The notes beneath the pieces were generated by a model. The model did no database searches. It saw only the letters and a program-made list of their open reading frames with translations, and had not been told where the DNA came from. DNA of 64,000 bases from Clostridia bacterium (GTDB lineage: Bacteria > Bacillota > Clostridia > Christensenellales > Borkfalkiaceae), in the NCBI GenBank assembly GCA_900767885.1, contig CAAGAU010000040.1:8647-72646 (forward strand), in the 5' to 3' direction. Within the stretch, counting starts at the first letter, position 1, and every line of letters begins with the position of its first letter. Position numbers and translations under genes: made by a program. Positions 43,425-51,704 of this stretch are shown here, in pieces.

Positions 43425-44378
43425 ATGTATTTTACCGTTACGCTTTACGCCGTTTTAATAATGTTTATCGTCGGTGCGATAGGCTTTGCTTTAAAAAAGA
43501 CTAATCTTATATCCGAACACGCGTCCAAAGACTTGTCTAAAATACTCGTCTACGTTTGTCAACCCGCCCTTATCTGGTATTCGTTCGATAAGTGTCGCTT
43601 TACCTCATCGTCGCTCATGAATGTAGGCATTACTTTTATTTCGGTTGCCGTTATAATGTGTCTTGTTATGTTCGTATTTTATTGTATATTCAAAAAAAAA
43701 TACGAAAACGACGATTACAGAATTTATACCGTTTGCTCGGCTATGTCCAACTACGCGTTTTTCGGTATTCCCATTTTAACGGCGGTTTTTCCCGATAAAA
43801 TTTCCGACCTTATGGTGCTGTCGGCGACCGCGGCGGTCGTTCTTAACCTGATAGGCTGGTCGCTTGCGTGTTTTATAATTACGGGCGAAAAGAAATACGT
43901 CAGTCCCAAAAAAATCCTTATCAATCCGTCGTTACTCATTTTAATCGTCGTATTGCCCCTCTTTTTTTGCAACGTGCATTTGTCGGGGAGCGAAAACGAG
44001 TTCCTTTCTCTGTTCGGCGATATGATAGAACTTGTGGGAAGAACGGCAACGCTCGTATTTATGCTCGTACTCGGCATGCGCCTTGCGTCGTCCGACTTAA
44101 AAGAAATATTCTGCAATTACCGCCTGTACCTGATTTGTTTTTTCAAACAAGTGGTATTGCCGCTTATCGTTTTTGCGATTTTTTATTTTATTCCCGTCGA
44201 CGTCGAACTTAAACAAACGCTTTTCGTACTGTTTTGTTGTCCGATAGCGAGCGTCGCGCTAAACTACGCCGAAATGGTCGGCAGAGGACAGAATACGGCG
44301 GCTAACACGGTTTTGTTGTCCGTTGCCTCGTCTGTCGTTACCATCCCCGTAATGACGCTGTTATTAAACGTTTTTTAG
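43425..44378 (+). CDS. AEC family transporter (auxin efflux carrier-like)
   Basis: A 317-residue membrane protein with about ten hydrophobic helices in two inverted halves and the polar break typical of the AEC/bile-acid fold (MSNYAFFGIPI in helix 4, and the C-terminal CPIASVALNYAE). Bacterial members move malate, other organic acids or amino acids; the substrate is not readable. There is no Shine-Dalgarno sequence before this ATG, and the promoter places the transcript start 2-3 bases upstream of it. The next internal Met (residue 13) has no ribosome site either and would lose the first helix. Confidence 0.88.
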   Translation: MYFTVTLYAVLIMFIVGAIGFALKKTNLISEHASKDLSKILVYVCQPALIWYSFDKCRFTSSSLMNVGITFISVAVIMCLVMFVFYCIFKKKYENDDYRIYTVCSAMSNYAFFGIPILTAVFPDKISDLMVLSATAAVVLNLIGWSLACFIITGEKKYVSPKKILINPSLLILIVVLPLFFCNVHLSGSENEFLSLFGDMIELVGRTATLVFMLVLGMRLASSDLKEIFCNYRLYLICFFKQVVLPLIVFAIFYFIPVDVELKQTLFVLFCCPIASVALNYAEMVGRGQNTAANTVLLSVASSVVTIPVMTLLLNVF

Positions 44379-44409
44379 ATCTACCGATAGCCAAAATTTG
44401 AAAATGTCT

Positions 44410-44438
44410 TGACTTTTTATTGTAATAATAGTATAATG
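44410..44438 (+). promoter_or_regulatory. Promoter of the small zinc-ribbon membrane protein gene
   Basis: TTGACT (44410-44415), 17-base spacer, perfect TATAAT (44433-44438). Confidence 0.8.
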
Positions 44439-44492
44439 TTATCAGTTGGCAAGCCGTTTATATAAGTGCTTGCAACGATAAGGAGAAAAGTT

Positions 44493-44807
44493 ATGTATTG
44501 CAAAAACTGTGGGCAAGAGATAGACGATAAAGCCGTCATATGTCCCAAATGCGGAGTTCAGGTAGCCGAGTGTAAAACATCAACCGATTCGTCGAGTTTC
44601 GGTTACGCCCTGTTGGGCTTTTTTATACCGATAGTCGGGCTGATTTTGTTTCTCATCTGGAAAGACGAGTATCCGTTAAGGGCGAAGTCGGCGGGCAAAG
44701 GCGCGCTCGTTTCGGTAATCGTGTCTGTCGTATTGGGCATAATTTACGGCGTAATCATCGGCGTGGCTATTGCGACGAGTCCGATATTGTATTGTAAGAT
44801 ACTTTAA
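44493..44807 (+). CDS. Zinc-ribbon domain membrane protein
   Basis: A 104-residue protein. The first 24 residues form a zinc ribbon with two CxxC pairs (YCKNCGQEI and ICPKCGVQV), followed by a Ser/Thr linker and two hydrophobic segments (about residues 40-56 and 73-98) separated by a basic loop. Such small proteins are common in Clostridia, and their role is unknown. AAGGAG lies 8 bases before the ATG at 44493. It has its own promoter and a terminator. Confidence 0.85.
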   Translation: MYCKNCGQEIDDKAVICPKCGVQVAECKTSTDSSSFGYALLGFFIPIVGLILFLIWKDEYPLRAKSAGKGALVSVIVSVVLGIIYGVIIGVAIATSPILYCKIL

Positions 44808-44839
44808 AAAAGCCGATATTATAGGTTGTATAACAAAAG

Positions 44840-44870
44840 CTGCCGTCGGGTTTACCGTCCGGCAGTTTTT
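44840..44870 (+). terminator. Terminator after the zinc-ribbon membrane protein gene
   Basis: CTGCCG (44840-44845) pairs with CGGCAG (44860-44865), with an imperfect inner stem, followed by TTTTT. Confidence 0.75.
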
Positions 44871-44959
44871 AATATTAAACCGAAAAAACAGCGCAAAGTC
44901 TGTATTCGGGTTAATTTTAATAATTTTTCATAAATTTTATTATTTTGGCGCAAAAACAG

Positions 44960-44988
44960 TTTACAAAAATAAAAATATGATATATAAT
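44960..44988 (+). promoter_or_regulatory. Promoter of the acidic zinc-ribbon protein gene
   Basis: TTTACA (44960-44965), 17-base spacer, TATAAT (44983-44988), giving a leader of about 100 bases. A second TATAAT at 45058-45063 lacks a matching -35. Confidence 0.7.
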
Positions 44989-45094
44989 ACGCGTACATTG
45001 GCGTTTGGCTCGTGTATGCGTATTTTTTGTGTAAATACGGGCAAGCGTTACATATTATATAATACGGAGAAGAAAGAATCGTCTGGAGGTAAAA

Positions 45095-45628
45095 ATGAAG
45101 TACGTCAAGTGTCCGAGATGCGATACGAATTATATGTTGGAGGGTGAGCCGTATTGCGACGTCTGTAAGGCGGAACTGAAAATCGGACCGCAAATAAAAT
45201 TTGCCGCGCTTGACGGCGAAGACGAGCAGGAACAAATCCTTTGTCCCGTTTGTAAGCGCAATTTTATAGACGAAGGCGAGGATATGTGCGAAGAATGTCG
45301 CGAGGCGGCGAGCGAAAAGGTTCGCGATGAGAAAGAAGAGGTCGATCCCGACAACGACGAAGAATGGAGAAACTATCTCGACGAGGACGAAAAAGAGGCT
45401 ATAAGCAACCAGGGCGACGATACCGAAGAAATGCTCTCGCTTTCGCAACTCGAAGAGGAAGAGGCAAAGAAGTTGTTTGACGACGAGGAAGAACCCGAAG
45501 ACGACTTTTATGACAACGAAGTTCACGACGACGAAGACGATTTCGAGTATCCCACCGATATAGGCGAGTACAGCGAAGAAGACGAAGAGGAAGACGAGGA
45601 CGAAAAAGACTTTGACGACGAGGAATAA
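45095..45628 (+). CDS. Double zinc-ribbon protein with a highly acidic tail, function unknown
   Basis: I do not recognise a named family. The 177-residue protein starts with two zinc-ribbon-like modules, each with two CxxC pairs (residues 6-24: CPRC and CDVC; residues about 50-70: CPVC and CEEC). The remaining 100 residues are mostly Asp and Glu with scattered aromatics (runs such as EEDEEEDEDEKDFDDEE at the very end) and should be disordered. The predicted isoelectric point is very low. The layout suggests a protein that docks on a basic partner, perhaps RNA polymerase or ribosomal proteins, in the way the delta subunit tail does; that is inference. GGAGG precedes the ATG, and the Veg gene follows after 30 bases. 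Confidence 0.72.
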   Translation: MKYVKCPRCDTNYMLEGEPYCDVCKAELKIGPQIKFAALDGEDEQEQILCPVCKRNFIDEGEDMCEECREAASEKVRDEKEEVDPDNDEEWRNYLDEDEKEAISNQGDDTEEMLSLSQLEEEEAKKLFDDEEEPEDDFYDNEVHDDEDDFEYPTDIGEYSEEDEEEDEDEKDFDDEE

Positions 45629-45658
45629 GTTTGCGGATATCCGTCAATAATCATATAT

Positions 45659-45895
45659 ATGATTAAAAGCGGCGAAGATATCAGTAAAGTTAAACTTGCG
45701 GTTGCGGCTTGCCTTAATAAAGAGGTAAGCGTAAAAGTCAACCTTGGCAGAAACAAATTCGTAACGTACAGCGGCAGACTTACAAGCGTTTATCCCGCGT
45801 TGTTTACCGTTTCGCCTACGGATAATTTTAACGGAAAAACGAGTTTTTCGTATTCCGAGGTAATGTGCGGAAGCGTCAGCATAGTACGAAAATAG
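45659..45895 (+). CDS. veg: Veg family protein
   Basis: A 78-residue protein of the Veg family, slightly shorter than the 86-residue B. subtilis protein. The aligned core is KVNLGRNKFVTYSGRLTSVYPALFTV and SFSYSEV, cited here as family positions 26-51 and 62-68. Veg is a small beta-barrel linked to biofilm gene control in B. subtilis, and its molecular role is unclear. The ATG at 45659 has no Shine-Dalgarno sequence, so translation may depend on the acidic-protein gene 30 bases upstream. Confidence 0.85.
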   Translation: MIKSGEDISKVKLAVAACLNKEVSVKVNLGRNKFVTYSGRLTSVYPALFTVSPTDNFNGKTSFSYSEVMCGSVSIVRK

Positions 45896-45915
45896 ATATT
45901 TAATTTACTGCGATT

Positions 45916-45955
45916 TACGGCGCAGCCGCCCGAAGGCGGCTGCGCCGTATTTTTG
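45916..45955. terminator. Bidirectional terminator between veg and rseP
   Basis: A 15-bp perfect stem (45916-45930 and 45935-45949) with a CGAA tetraloop and T's on the plus strand; AAT-rich sequence on the other side serves the convergent gene. Confidence 0.9.
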
Positions 45956-45982
45956 TGTGGCATAAAACTAAAATTTTCTTAT

Positions 45983-47386
45983 TTATATAAACTGTAAAAC
46001 GTCTACCAGAATGGCAAAACCCAGCAGCAGGAGCAAGCCTATGGCATGTATCGCGCCTTCCACTTTGCGATTGACGGGTTTTTTGAATATCCATTCTATA
46101 AGGCAGAACACTATGCGCGCGCCGTCGAGCGCGGGGATCGGCAGCAGGTTGAATACCGCCAGGTTTACGCCTATCAGCGCGGTAATCTGCAGTGCGAAAA
46201 ACCAACCGTAACTGATTAACTGGCTTGCCGTTTTTATGGTCGTTATAGTGCCGCCTACGGCCCTTATACCTATTTTACCGGTTATAAGTTGACCTAAACT
46301 TGTAAACACCGTGCCGGCTATTTTAAACGAGTATACGAACGAATGCCCCAGAGTTTTGAAAAAACCGAACTTGGCGTAAGCCGCGTTTACGTAATATTCT
46401 TTTTCGCCGAAAGTTACGCCGAAATATGCGGCAATCGCTTCCGCCGAGGACTTATCCGCGTTTTGCCACTCTTCGCCGAGCGCGACGGGGATAGCCGTAG
46501 GCGAGTTTTCGCCCGCAATGAAAAAGTATACGCTTGTGTTGGCGGCCTTATCTTTAAGCGCGTTGAAAAAGTCGGTTTCGTCGTCTATAAAAGTCGCCGA
46601 ATCGCGGTCGTCGGTATCGCCTATTCTTAAAAGTATATCGCCGTTTTTAAAAGGTGAGGTAACGCCGTTTTCGACTTTCATCGTAAGCGCGGAACCAAAA
46701 CCGAGCGCGTCGTAGACCTTATTTACTTCGGTCATGTTGGCAAGTTTTAAATCCTCGCGCAAAACGACTTTTCTTACTTCGCTCGTCTCGCGCGCGTATT
46801 TACCGTCCTTTCTTAAAACGCCTATTTCCACCGTCTGCCCCGCCTTTACGTCTTTCAACGCCTGCGTTAAATCGGTGGTTATATATACGCTCGTTTTTTT
46901 GCCGTTTACCTTTACCCACTCTATATAATCGCCGTCCGACAACGACTGTTCGGTTTTAACGCCGTCGTTCACGTGCGAAACGCCTATTACCTGTTGCCCG
47001 TAAACGCCGAAAGTTATGGCTATAACGACAAGCGCGAGCAGGTAGTTCATGGTTGCGCCGGCAAGCAAAACGAGTATTCTTTGCCACGGTTTTTTGCGGT
47101 TGAAGGAGTTTTCGTCCTCTTTATCGTCGTCCTCGCCGTCAAAAGCGCAGAATCCGCCGAGCGGTAACGATCTTACGGAGAAAACCTCGCCGCTTTTAAG
47201 TTTGCGTTTAAACAGCGCGGGACCCATACCTATGGCGAATTCGTTTATTTTAAACTTGAAAAGTTTGCCTACGAAATAATGTCCCGCCTCGTGAACGGTT
47301 ATCATTATAAGCAGTATAAGCACCGCTATCGCCACGTAGCCTATATTTTTAAGTACCGCCGAGGCGGCAAGCAGGTTATTTAACAA
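45983..47386 (-). CDS. rseP: Site-2 (RIP) metalloprotease RseP/RasP
   Basis: A 467-residue intramembrane zinc protease. HEAGH (His32, Glu33, His36) is in the first membrane helix, and the second metal motif is in LPIPALDGARIVF near residue 415. The central part holds a PDZ region that is longer than in B. subtilis RasP (420 residues), with an extra charged insert (EDDDKEDE near residue 85) and a second PDZ-like stretch. It cuts anti-sigma factors and signal-peptide remnants in the membrane. It ends the minus-strand cluster, with an 11-base overlap with dxr. Confidence 0.94.
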   Translation of the reverse strand: MLNNLLAASAVLKNIGYVAIAVLILLIMITVHEAGHYFVGKLFKFKINEFAIGMGPALFKRKLKSGEVFSVRSLPLGGFCAFDGEDDDKEDENSFNRKKPWQRILVLLAGATMNYLLALVVIAITFGVYGQQVIGVSHVNDGVKTEQSLSDGDYIEWVKVNGKKTSVYITTDLTQALKDVKAGQTVEIGVLRKDGKYARETSEVRKVVLREDLKLANMTEVNKVYDALGFGSALTMKVENGVTSPFKNGDILLRIGDTDDRDSATFIDDETDFFNALKDKAANTSVYFFIAGENSPTAIPVALGEEWQNADKSSAEAIAAYFGVTFGEKEYYVNAAYAKFGFFKTLGHSFVYSFKIAGTVFTSLGQLITGKIGIRAVGGTITTIKTASQLISYGWFFALQITALIGVNLAVFNLLPIPALDGARIVFCLIEWIFKKPVNRKVEGAIHAIGLLLLLGFAILVDVLQFI

Positions 47387-48518
47387 TTTTTACCTCCGAT
47401 AAAGCCGTTTTACGCGCGAACGCGTCGGTTAAAACGAGATTGTCGTAAGTCGACTCCGTTCGCGGAGTTTTTTCGACTACTTTTGAAATTATATCCGATA
47501 TATCGTAAAACCCTATTTCGCCCTTTAAATACGCCGCTACGGCTATCTCGTTAGCCGCATTCATGGCGCAAGGGTAGTTGTCGCCCTTTTTGAATGAGTC
47601 GAGCGCAATTGAAAAACACGGAAACCTGTCGCTATCTATCTCGCCGAAAGTAAGCGATTTGCCCGCAAGGTCGAGGGGCGGTACGCCCGTATTCAGTCTT
47701 TCGGGGTAGGTCAGCGCGAGTTGAATGGGGATTTCCATAGAAGGGTAGCCGAGTTGAGCCATAACCGCGCCGTCGGCAAACCGCACCATTGAATGAATAA
47801 TGCTTTCGGGGTGAATAATCGCCTCGACTTTTTCAAGCGGCGCGCTATAAAGCCTGCACGCTTCTATTATCTCCAACCCTTTGTTTAAGAGAGTCGCGCA
47901 GTCGATAGTGATTTTTTTGCCCATCTGCCAGTTGGGGTGTTTAAGCGCGTCTGCGGCGACCGCTTTTTCTATTTCCGACTTTTTAAGGTTGCGGAACGCC
48001 CCGCCCGAAGCGGTGATTATAAGTTTTTCGAACTCGGCGTTTAAGTTGAAGTTAAGGCATTGAAATATCGCCGAATGTTCGCTGTCCACAGGGATAATTT
48101 TAACGCCTTTTTCCTTTGCGCGGCGCATAACGATTTCTCCGCCGGCAACGAGCGTTTCCTTATTGGCGAGCGCGATATTCTTGCCTGCCTCTATCGCCTC
48201 GAGCGTGGGTCTTAACCCCGCAAAGCCCGATATCGCCACAAAAACTATATCGCAATCCTGCGTTATAGCGTGAATAACGGCATTTTCGCCCGTATAAAGG
48301 CAAGTGTTTTGCGGCAGGGATTTTATAGCCTGCGCTTTTGAAGAATCGGCAAGCGCAACTACTTCGGGTTTTAAAAGTCGTATTTGTTCGTTTAAAATTT
48401 CTGCCGAGGAATTTGCCGCAAGCGAAACTATTTTGAATTTATCGCTATGCCTGAGCGCGGTGTTTACCACTTGTTTCCCGATAGATCCGGTCGAACCGAG
48501 CAACGCTATTTTCAACAT
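47376..48518 (-). CDS. dxr: 1-deoxy-D-xylulose 5-phosphate reductoisomerase
   Basis: A 380-residue NADPH enzyme of the non-mevalonate isoprenoid pathway. GSTGSIGKQVV is the dinucleotide-binding start, ANKETLVAGG and PVDSEHSAIFQCL give the metal and substrate residues, and TASGGAF follows. Length is normal. Its product feeds UppS in the same cluster. The ribosome site is poor: the purine-rich stretch upstream is locked in a hairpin (48528-48554). Confidence 0.96.
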   Translation of the reverse strand: MLKIALLGSTGSIGKQVVNTALRHSDKFKIVSLAANSSAEILNEQIRLLKPEVVALADSSKAQAIKSLPQNTCLYTGENAVIHAITQDCDIVFVAISGFAGLRPTLEAIEAGKNIALANKETLVAGGEIVMRRAKEKGVKIIPVDSEHSAIFQCLNFNLNAEFEKLIITASGGAFRNLKKSEIEKAVAADALKHPNWQMGKKITIDCATLLNKGLEIIEACRLYSAPLEKVEAIIHPESIIHSMVRFADGAVMAQLGYPSMEIPIQLALTYPERLNTGVPPLDLAGKSLTFGEIDSDRFPCFSIALDSFKKGDNYPCAMNAANEIAVAAYLKGEIGFYDISDIISKVVEKTPRTESTYDNLVLTDAFARKTALSEVKIVK

Positions 48519-48527
48519 TTTTATAAC

Positions 48528-48554
48528 GAGCCGCCGTGATTTACGCGGCGGCTC
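48528..48554 (-). promoter_or_regulatory. Hairpin between cdsA and dxr
   Basis: A 9-bp perfect stem GAGCCGCCG / CGGCGGCTC with a 9-base loop, 10 bases before the dxr start, without a T run. It contains the only GGCGG that could act as a dxr ribosome site. Confidence 0.45.
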
Positions 48555-48583
48555 ATCTCCTGTTTAGTATATTGTTATTTTAA

Positions 48584-49453
48584 TCAGATTATGAGTGCGG
48601 GCAGTAAAACGCAGAATATTACCGCCGCGACGGGCGCAACGAATAACAGACCGTCTATCCTGTCCATAATTCCGCCGTGTCCGGGCAAAATATCGCCCAT
48701 ATCCTTTATGCCGAGTTTGCGTTTTACCGTACTTTCCGCCAGATCGCCGAGTTCGGTCAGCGCGGCGAATACCGCTCCTACAAGAGCAAAAGTAAGCGCG
48801 TCCGCCCAGACGGGACCGAAACAGACGGGAGTATAATAAAACCACTTCATGCCGAAATACACGGCAACGCCGCCTATAATTCCGCCTATAATTCCGCCTA
48901 TTGCACCGCTTATCGTCTTATTGGGCGATATTTCGGGGCAAAGTTTTTTACCTTTTAGCGCGCTGCCGACGAAGAACGCCGCCACGTCGCAAAAGGGTGC
49001 GGTTACAAAAACGAGCAGTAACGCCTCGAAAGGCGCAACCGTATTTACCGCAACCAGCGTAAGTAAAAATACCGACGGGTAAAAAATACATACCAGCGTT
49101 AATCCCACGCTTTCTATCGTGGAATTTTTAAAGGCGAAAACCAGAAGTCCCATAGTCAGCAACACGAAGATTACGAGAACGGTAAAAATAAACGCCATTC
49201 TGCCGAAAGAGGCTATTGTAAACGAAACCGCGGGAAAGGTAAGGGCGACCGTTTTTTCTTTTTTATTCATTCTTTCGTCCAGGGCGCGCACCATTTCGAC
49301 AGTGCCGAGTTCCGCCATAACGAACAGTGCGAAGTTAAACAGCAACACGCCGCCTGCCACGCCGAATATGGGCGCGGTCCAAAAAATTTTGGCAAGGAAC
49401 AATCCGACGAGCAAAATCACTATACCCGTGCCGGTTAAAATTCTTTTCTTCAT
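48584..49453 (-). CDS. cdsA: Phosphatidate cytidylyltransferase
   Basis: A 289-residue membrane enzyme making CDP-diacylglycerol from CTP and phosphatidate. About seven hydrophobic helices precede the family signature near the C terminus (DLAESTVKRK, GIKDMGDILPGHGG, MDRIDG). I use the ATG at 49453, which overlaps the uppS stop by one base (TAATG); the longer frame reads into uppS. It is in the conserved uppS-cdsA-dxr-rseP order. Confidence 0.95.
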   Translation of the reverse strand: MKKRILTGTGIVILLVGLFLAKIFWTAPIFGVAGGVLLFNFALFVMAELGTVEMVRALDERMNKKEKTVALTFPAVSFTIASFGRMAFIFTVLVIFVLLTMGLLVFAFKNSTIESVGLTLVCIFYPSVFLLTLVAVNTVAPFEALLLVFVTAPFCDVAAFFVGSALKGKKLCPEISPNKTISGAIGGIIGGIIGGVAVYFGMKWFYYTPVCFGPVWADALTFALVGAVFAALTELGDLAESTVKRKLGIKDMGDILPGHGGIMDRIDGLLFVAPVAAVIFCVLLPALII

Positions 49454-50142
49454 TATATGCCACCGTACCTGCGCTTTCTGCCCGAAAACCATTCGAGCGC
49501 GCGTTCGAGTTCCTTCTTTTTAAAATCAGGCCATAAAACGTCGGTAAAATAAAATTCCGCGTAAGCGCATTGCCATAAAAAAAAGTTGCTTAAACGCATT
49601 TCGCCGCTCGTTCGTACCACCAGGTCTATATCGGGCAGGTCGGCCGTATAAAGGTTAGCCGAAATGCTCTCCTCGGTGATTTCGCCGTTTTTTGCGGCAA
49701 GATTCGCCGCGCGGACTATCTCCGAGCGCGAACCGTAGTTTATTGCAATATTAAGCGTTTTACCCGTAAAAGCCGAGGTTTTTGCAATTACCTCCTCGGT
49801 GCGCGCGCGCAAATTTTCGCTTACGCGCGACATATCGCCCGATATTACGAGTTTTATTCTTTCCTTTACCAGTTTGCCCGAATATCTTTTCAAAAATTTA
49901 TCCAGAAGATCGAAAATAGTATCCGTTTCTTCTTTGGGGCGCGACCAGTTTTCGGTGGAAAAAGCGTATAAACTTACCGCTTCCACGCCGTGGTCGAAAG
50001 AGGCGTCCACCACCTCTTCTATAACATCCGCGCCTTTTTTATGACCGTAACTTCTCGGTCGGTTTTTGGCTTTCGCCCAACGACCGTTGCCGTCCATTAT
50101 AAAGCCGATGTGCCTCGGAACGGCATTTTTTTCTTCCGCCAT
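49453..50142 (-). CDS. uppS: Undecaprenyl diphosphate synthase
   Basis: A 229-residue cis-prenyltransferase supplying the lipid carrier for cell-wall synthesis. The IMDGNGRWA start with the catalytic Asp, the GHKKGAD and STENWSRP motifs, and the C-terminal RTSGEMRLSNFFLWQ-AY-E segment are intact. Slightly shorter than the B. subtilis enzyme. The start overlaps the frr stop by one base (TAATG), indicating translational coupling along the cluster. Confidence 0.97.
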   Translation of the reverse strand: MAEEKNAVPRHIGFIMDGNGRWAKAKNRPRSYGHKKGADVIEEVVDASFDHGVEAVSLYAFSTENWSRPKEETDTIFDLLDKFLKRYSGKLVKERIKLVISGDMSRVSENLRARTEEVIAKTSAFTGKTLNIAINYGSRSEIVRAANLAAKNGEITEESISANLYTADLPDIDLVVRTSGEMRLSNFFLWQCAYAEFYFTDVLWPDFKKKELERALEWFSGRKRRYGGI

Positions 50143-50717
50143 TATACGGTCATCAATTCCTTTTCTTTTTCGGCAGTGGCTTTTTCCACCGCCTCCATAG
50201 TGCGGGTAACGGTCTTTTCAATCGTCTGTTCGTAAGAAGAATATTCGTCGTCGGTCATCTCTTTGTTCTTATTCATTTTTTTGAATATATCAAGATAGTC
50301 CCTGCGGATATTTCTTACGGCGACTTTGGCGTCTTCGGACATTTTCTTTACCTGCTTTACTATGTCCTTTCTGCGTTCCTCGGTAAGCACGGGGAAAACG
50401 AGCCTTATAACAGTACCGTCGTTAGTGGGGTTGATGCCTATATCCGATACCTGTATAGCCTTTTCTATTTCCTTTAAAAGCGACTTATCCCACGGGGATA
50501 TAACGAGGCATTGACCGTCCTGTACGGCGATATTGCCGACCTGAGCGATAGGCGAGGGAGTGCCGTAGTAATCGACTTTGATTTTATCGAGAACGTGCGG
50601 ATTTGCTCTGCCCGCTCTTACCTGAGTTAAGTCGGATTTAAACATTTCGGCGGTCTTTTCAAATTTCTCGTCCGCCTCTAAAACGAGGGTTTCGACTTTC
50701 TCTATATCGAGTGCCAT
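50142..50717 (-). CDS. frr: Ribosome recycling factor
   Basis: A 191-residue tRNA-shaped protein that splits post-termination ribosomes with EF-G. The domain I helix (VRAGRANPHVLDKI), the domain II beta part (YYGTPSPIAQVGNI) and the terminal helix (RRDYLDIFKKM) are conserved. Length is a few residues above the usual 185. It opens the frr-uppS-cdsA-dxr-rseP run, with its own promoter upstream and AAGGAG before the ATG. Confidence 0.98.
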   Translation of the reverse strand: MALDIEKVETLVLEADEKFEKTAEMFKSDLTQVRAGRANPHVLDKIKVDYYGTPSPIAQVGNIAVQDGQCLVISPWDKSLLKEIEKAIQVSDIGINPTNDGTVIRLVFPVLTEERRKDIVKQVKKMSEDAKVAVRNIRRDYLDIFKKMNKNKEMTDDEYSSYEQTIEKTVTRTMEAVEKATAEKEKELMTV

Positions 50718-50777
50718 ATTTTCTCCTTACGGCGCGCCGGGCGAGCTGTTGCCGGTCGCCTGATATTATTTTATTTA

Positions 50778-50806
50778 AGTATAACCCGTAAAAGCCGTTT
50801 TTGCAA
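50778..50806 (-). promoter_or_regulatory. Promoter of the frr-uppS-cdsA-dxr-rseP run
   Basis: Read on the minus strand: TTGCAA (50806-50801), a 17-base spacer, TATACT (50783-50778). A CGTAAAA/TTTTACG hairpin that could end the pyrH transcript overlaps the -35 side (50787-50817). Confidence 0.6.
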
Positions 50807-50833
50807 GGGTTTTACGAAAAATTTTCACGAAAT

Positions 50834-51538
50834 TTAATATACTACCGTTCCTGCGGCGTCGGCGAACACTGCGTTTACTATGGATTGGTCGTCGAGATTG
50901 CCGAAAGCGTGAATTTTTATGCCGTTTTCTTTGCACATTACCACGGCGGAAGTATCGAGAGCGCGAAGCCCCAGTCTTACGTATTCGTCGTAGGTGAGTT
51001 TGTCGAATTTTTTAGCGGCGGGGTTGGTTTTGGGGTCGCTGTCGTAAATGCCGTCTATATTTTTGGCAAGCAACAATACGTCCGCGCCTATTTCCGCGGC
51101 GCGTAAGGACGCACCCGTATCGGTAGAGAAAAACGGATTGCCCGTTCCGCCGCCGAACACTACTACTTTGCCTTCGGTAAGGTATCTTTTAGCCGTTTTT
51201 ACGTTGTAGGGTTCGCCTATTTTATCTATCGCAAGGGCAGTCATAACGCGTGATTCCACGCCTTGGCGTTCGAGTGCGTCCGAAACGGCAAGGGCGTTGA
51301 TAACCGTGGCGAGCATGCCCATATAGTCGGCGGTGGTTCTGTCCATCTCGTCGCCTTCTCTGCCGCGCCAGAAGTTTCCGCCGCCGACTACTACGCCTAC
51401 CTCAACGCCGTTTTTGGCGAGGGTGGCTATTTGTTTTGCGGTAGAAGCAAGTGCGTCCGAAGAAAATCCGTGGCGTTTTTCCGCCGCAAGACTCTCTCCG
51501 CTTATCTTTAACAATATTCTCTTATATTTAGAATTCAT
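50834..51538 (-). CDS. pyrH: UMP kinase
   Basis: A 234-residue bacterial-type UMP kinase of the amino-acid kinase fold, phosphorylating UMP to UDP. The LLKISGESL start, VVGGGNFWRG, the MGMLATVINALAV helix and the FSTDTGASLRAAEI segment are standard. It is the enzyme immediately after the Upp products of this window. It is separated from tsf by 166 bases containing a repeat element and from frr by a promoter. Confidence 0.97.
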   Translation of the reverse strand: MNSKYKRILLKISGESLAAEKRHGFSSDALASTAKQIATLAKNGVEVGVVVGGGNFWRGREGDEMDRTTADYMGMLATVINALAVSDALERQGVESRVMTALAIDKIGEPYNVKTAKRYLTEGKVVVFGGGTGNPFFSTDTGASLRAAEIGADVLLLAKNIDGIYDSDPKTNPAAKKFDKLTYDEYVRLGLRALDTSAVVMCKENGIKIHAFGNLDDQSIVNAVFADAAGTVVY

Positions 51539-51584
51539 AACTTTTTATTCGTTCCTTCGTTATATCGGGCGTATGCACAAAGAA

Positions 51585-51635
51585 TGACGTATAAAAAAGT
51601 ACGTCATATTGAGCGTCAGCGAAATATCCCACCAC
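51585..51635 (+). repeat. Dispersed repeat, copy A, with terminal inverted repeat
   Basis: TGACGTA (51585-51591) and TACGTCA (51600-51606) form a perfect 7-bp inverted repeat, followed by a segment up to about 51630 that matches 23 of 31 positions of a stretch at 55332-55362. Both lie between genes. Confidence 0.55.
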
Positions 51636-51668
51636 TTAAGTGATAAAGCATATCCCTTATAGGTATAA

Positions 51669-51701
51669 AAACAGGGCTGCGCCGTCGGCACAGCCCTGTT
51701 T
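51669..51701 (-). terminator. Terminator of the rpsB-tsf transcript
   Basis: AAACAGGGCTG / CAGCCCTGTTT arms with an inner GCCG/CGGC; read on the minus strand the stem ends in a run of five T's. Confidence 0.85.
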
Positions 51702-51704
51702 GTT

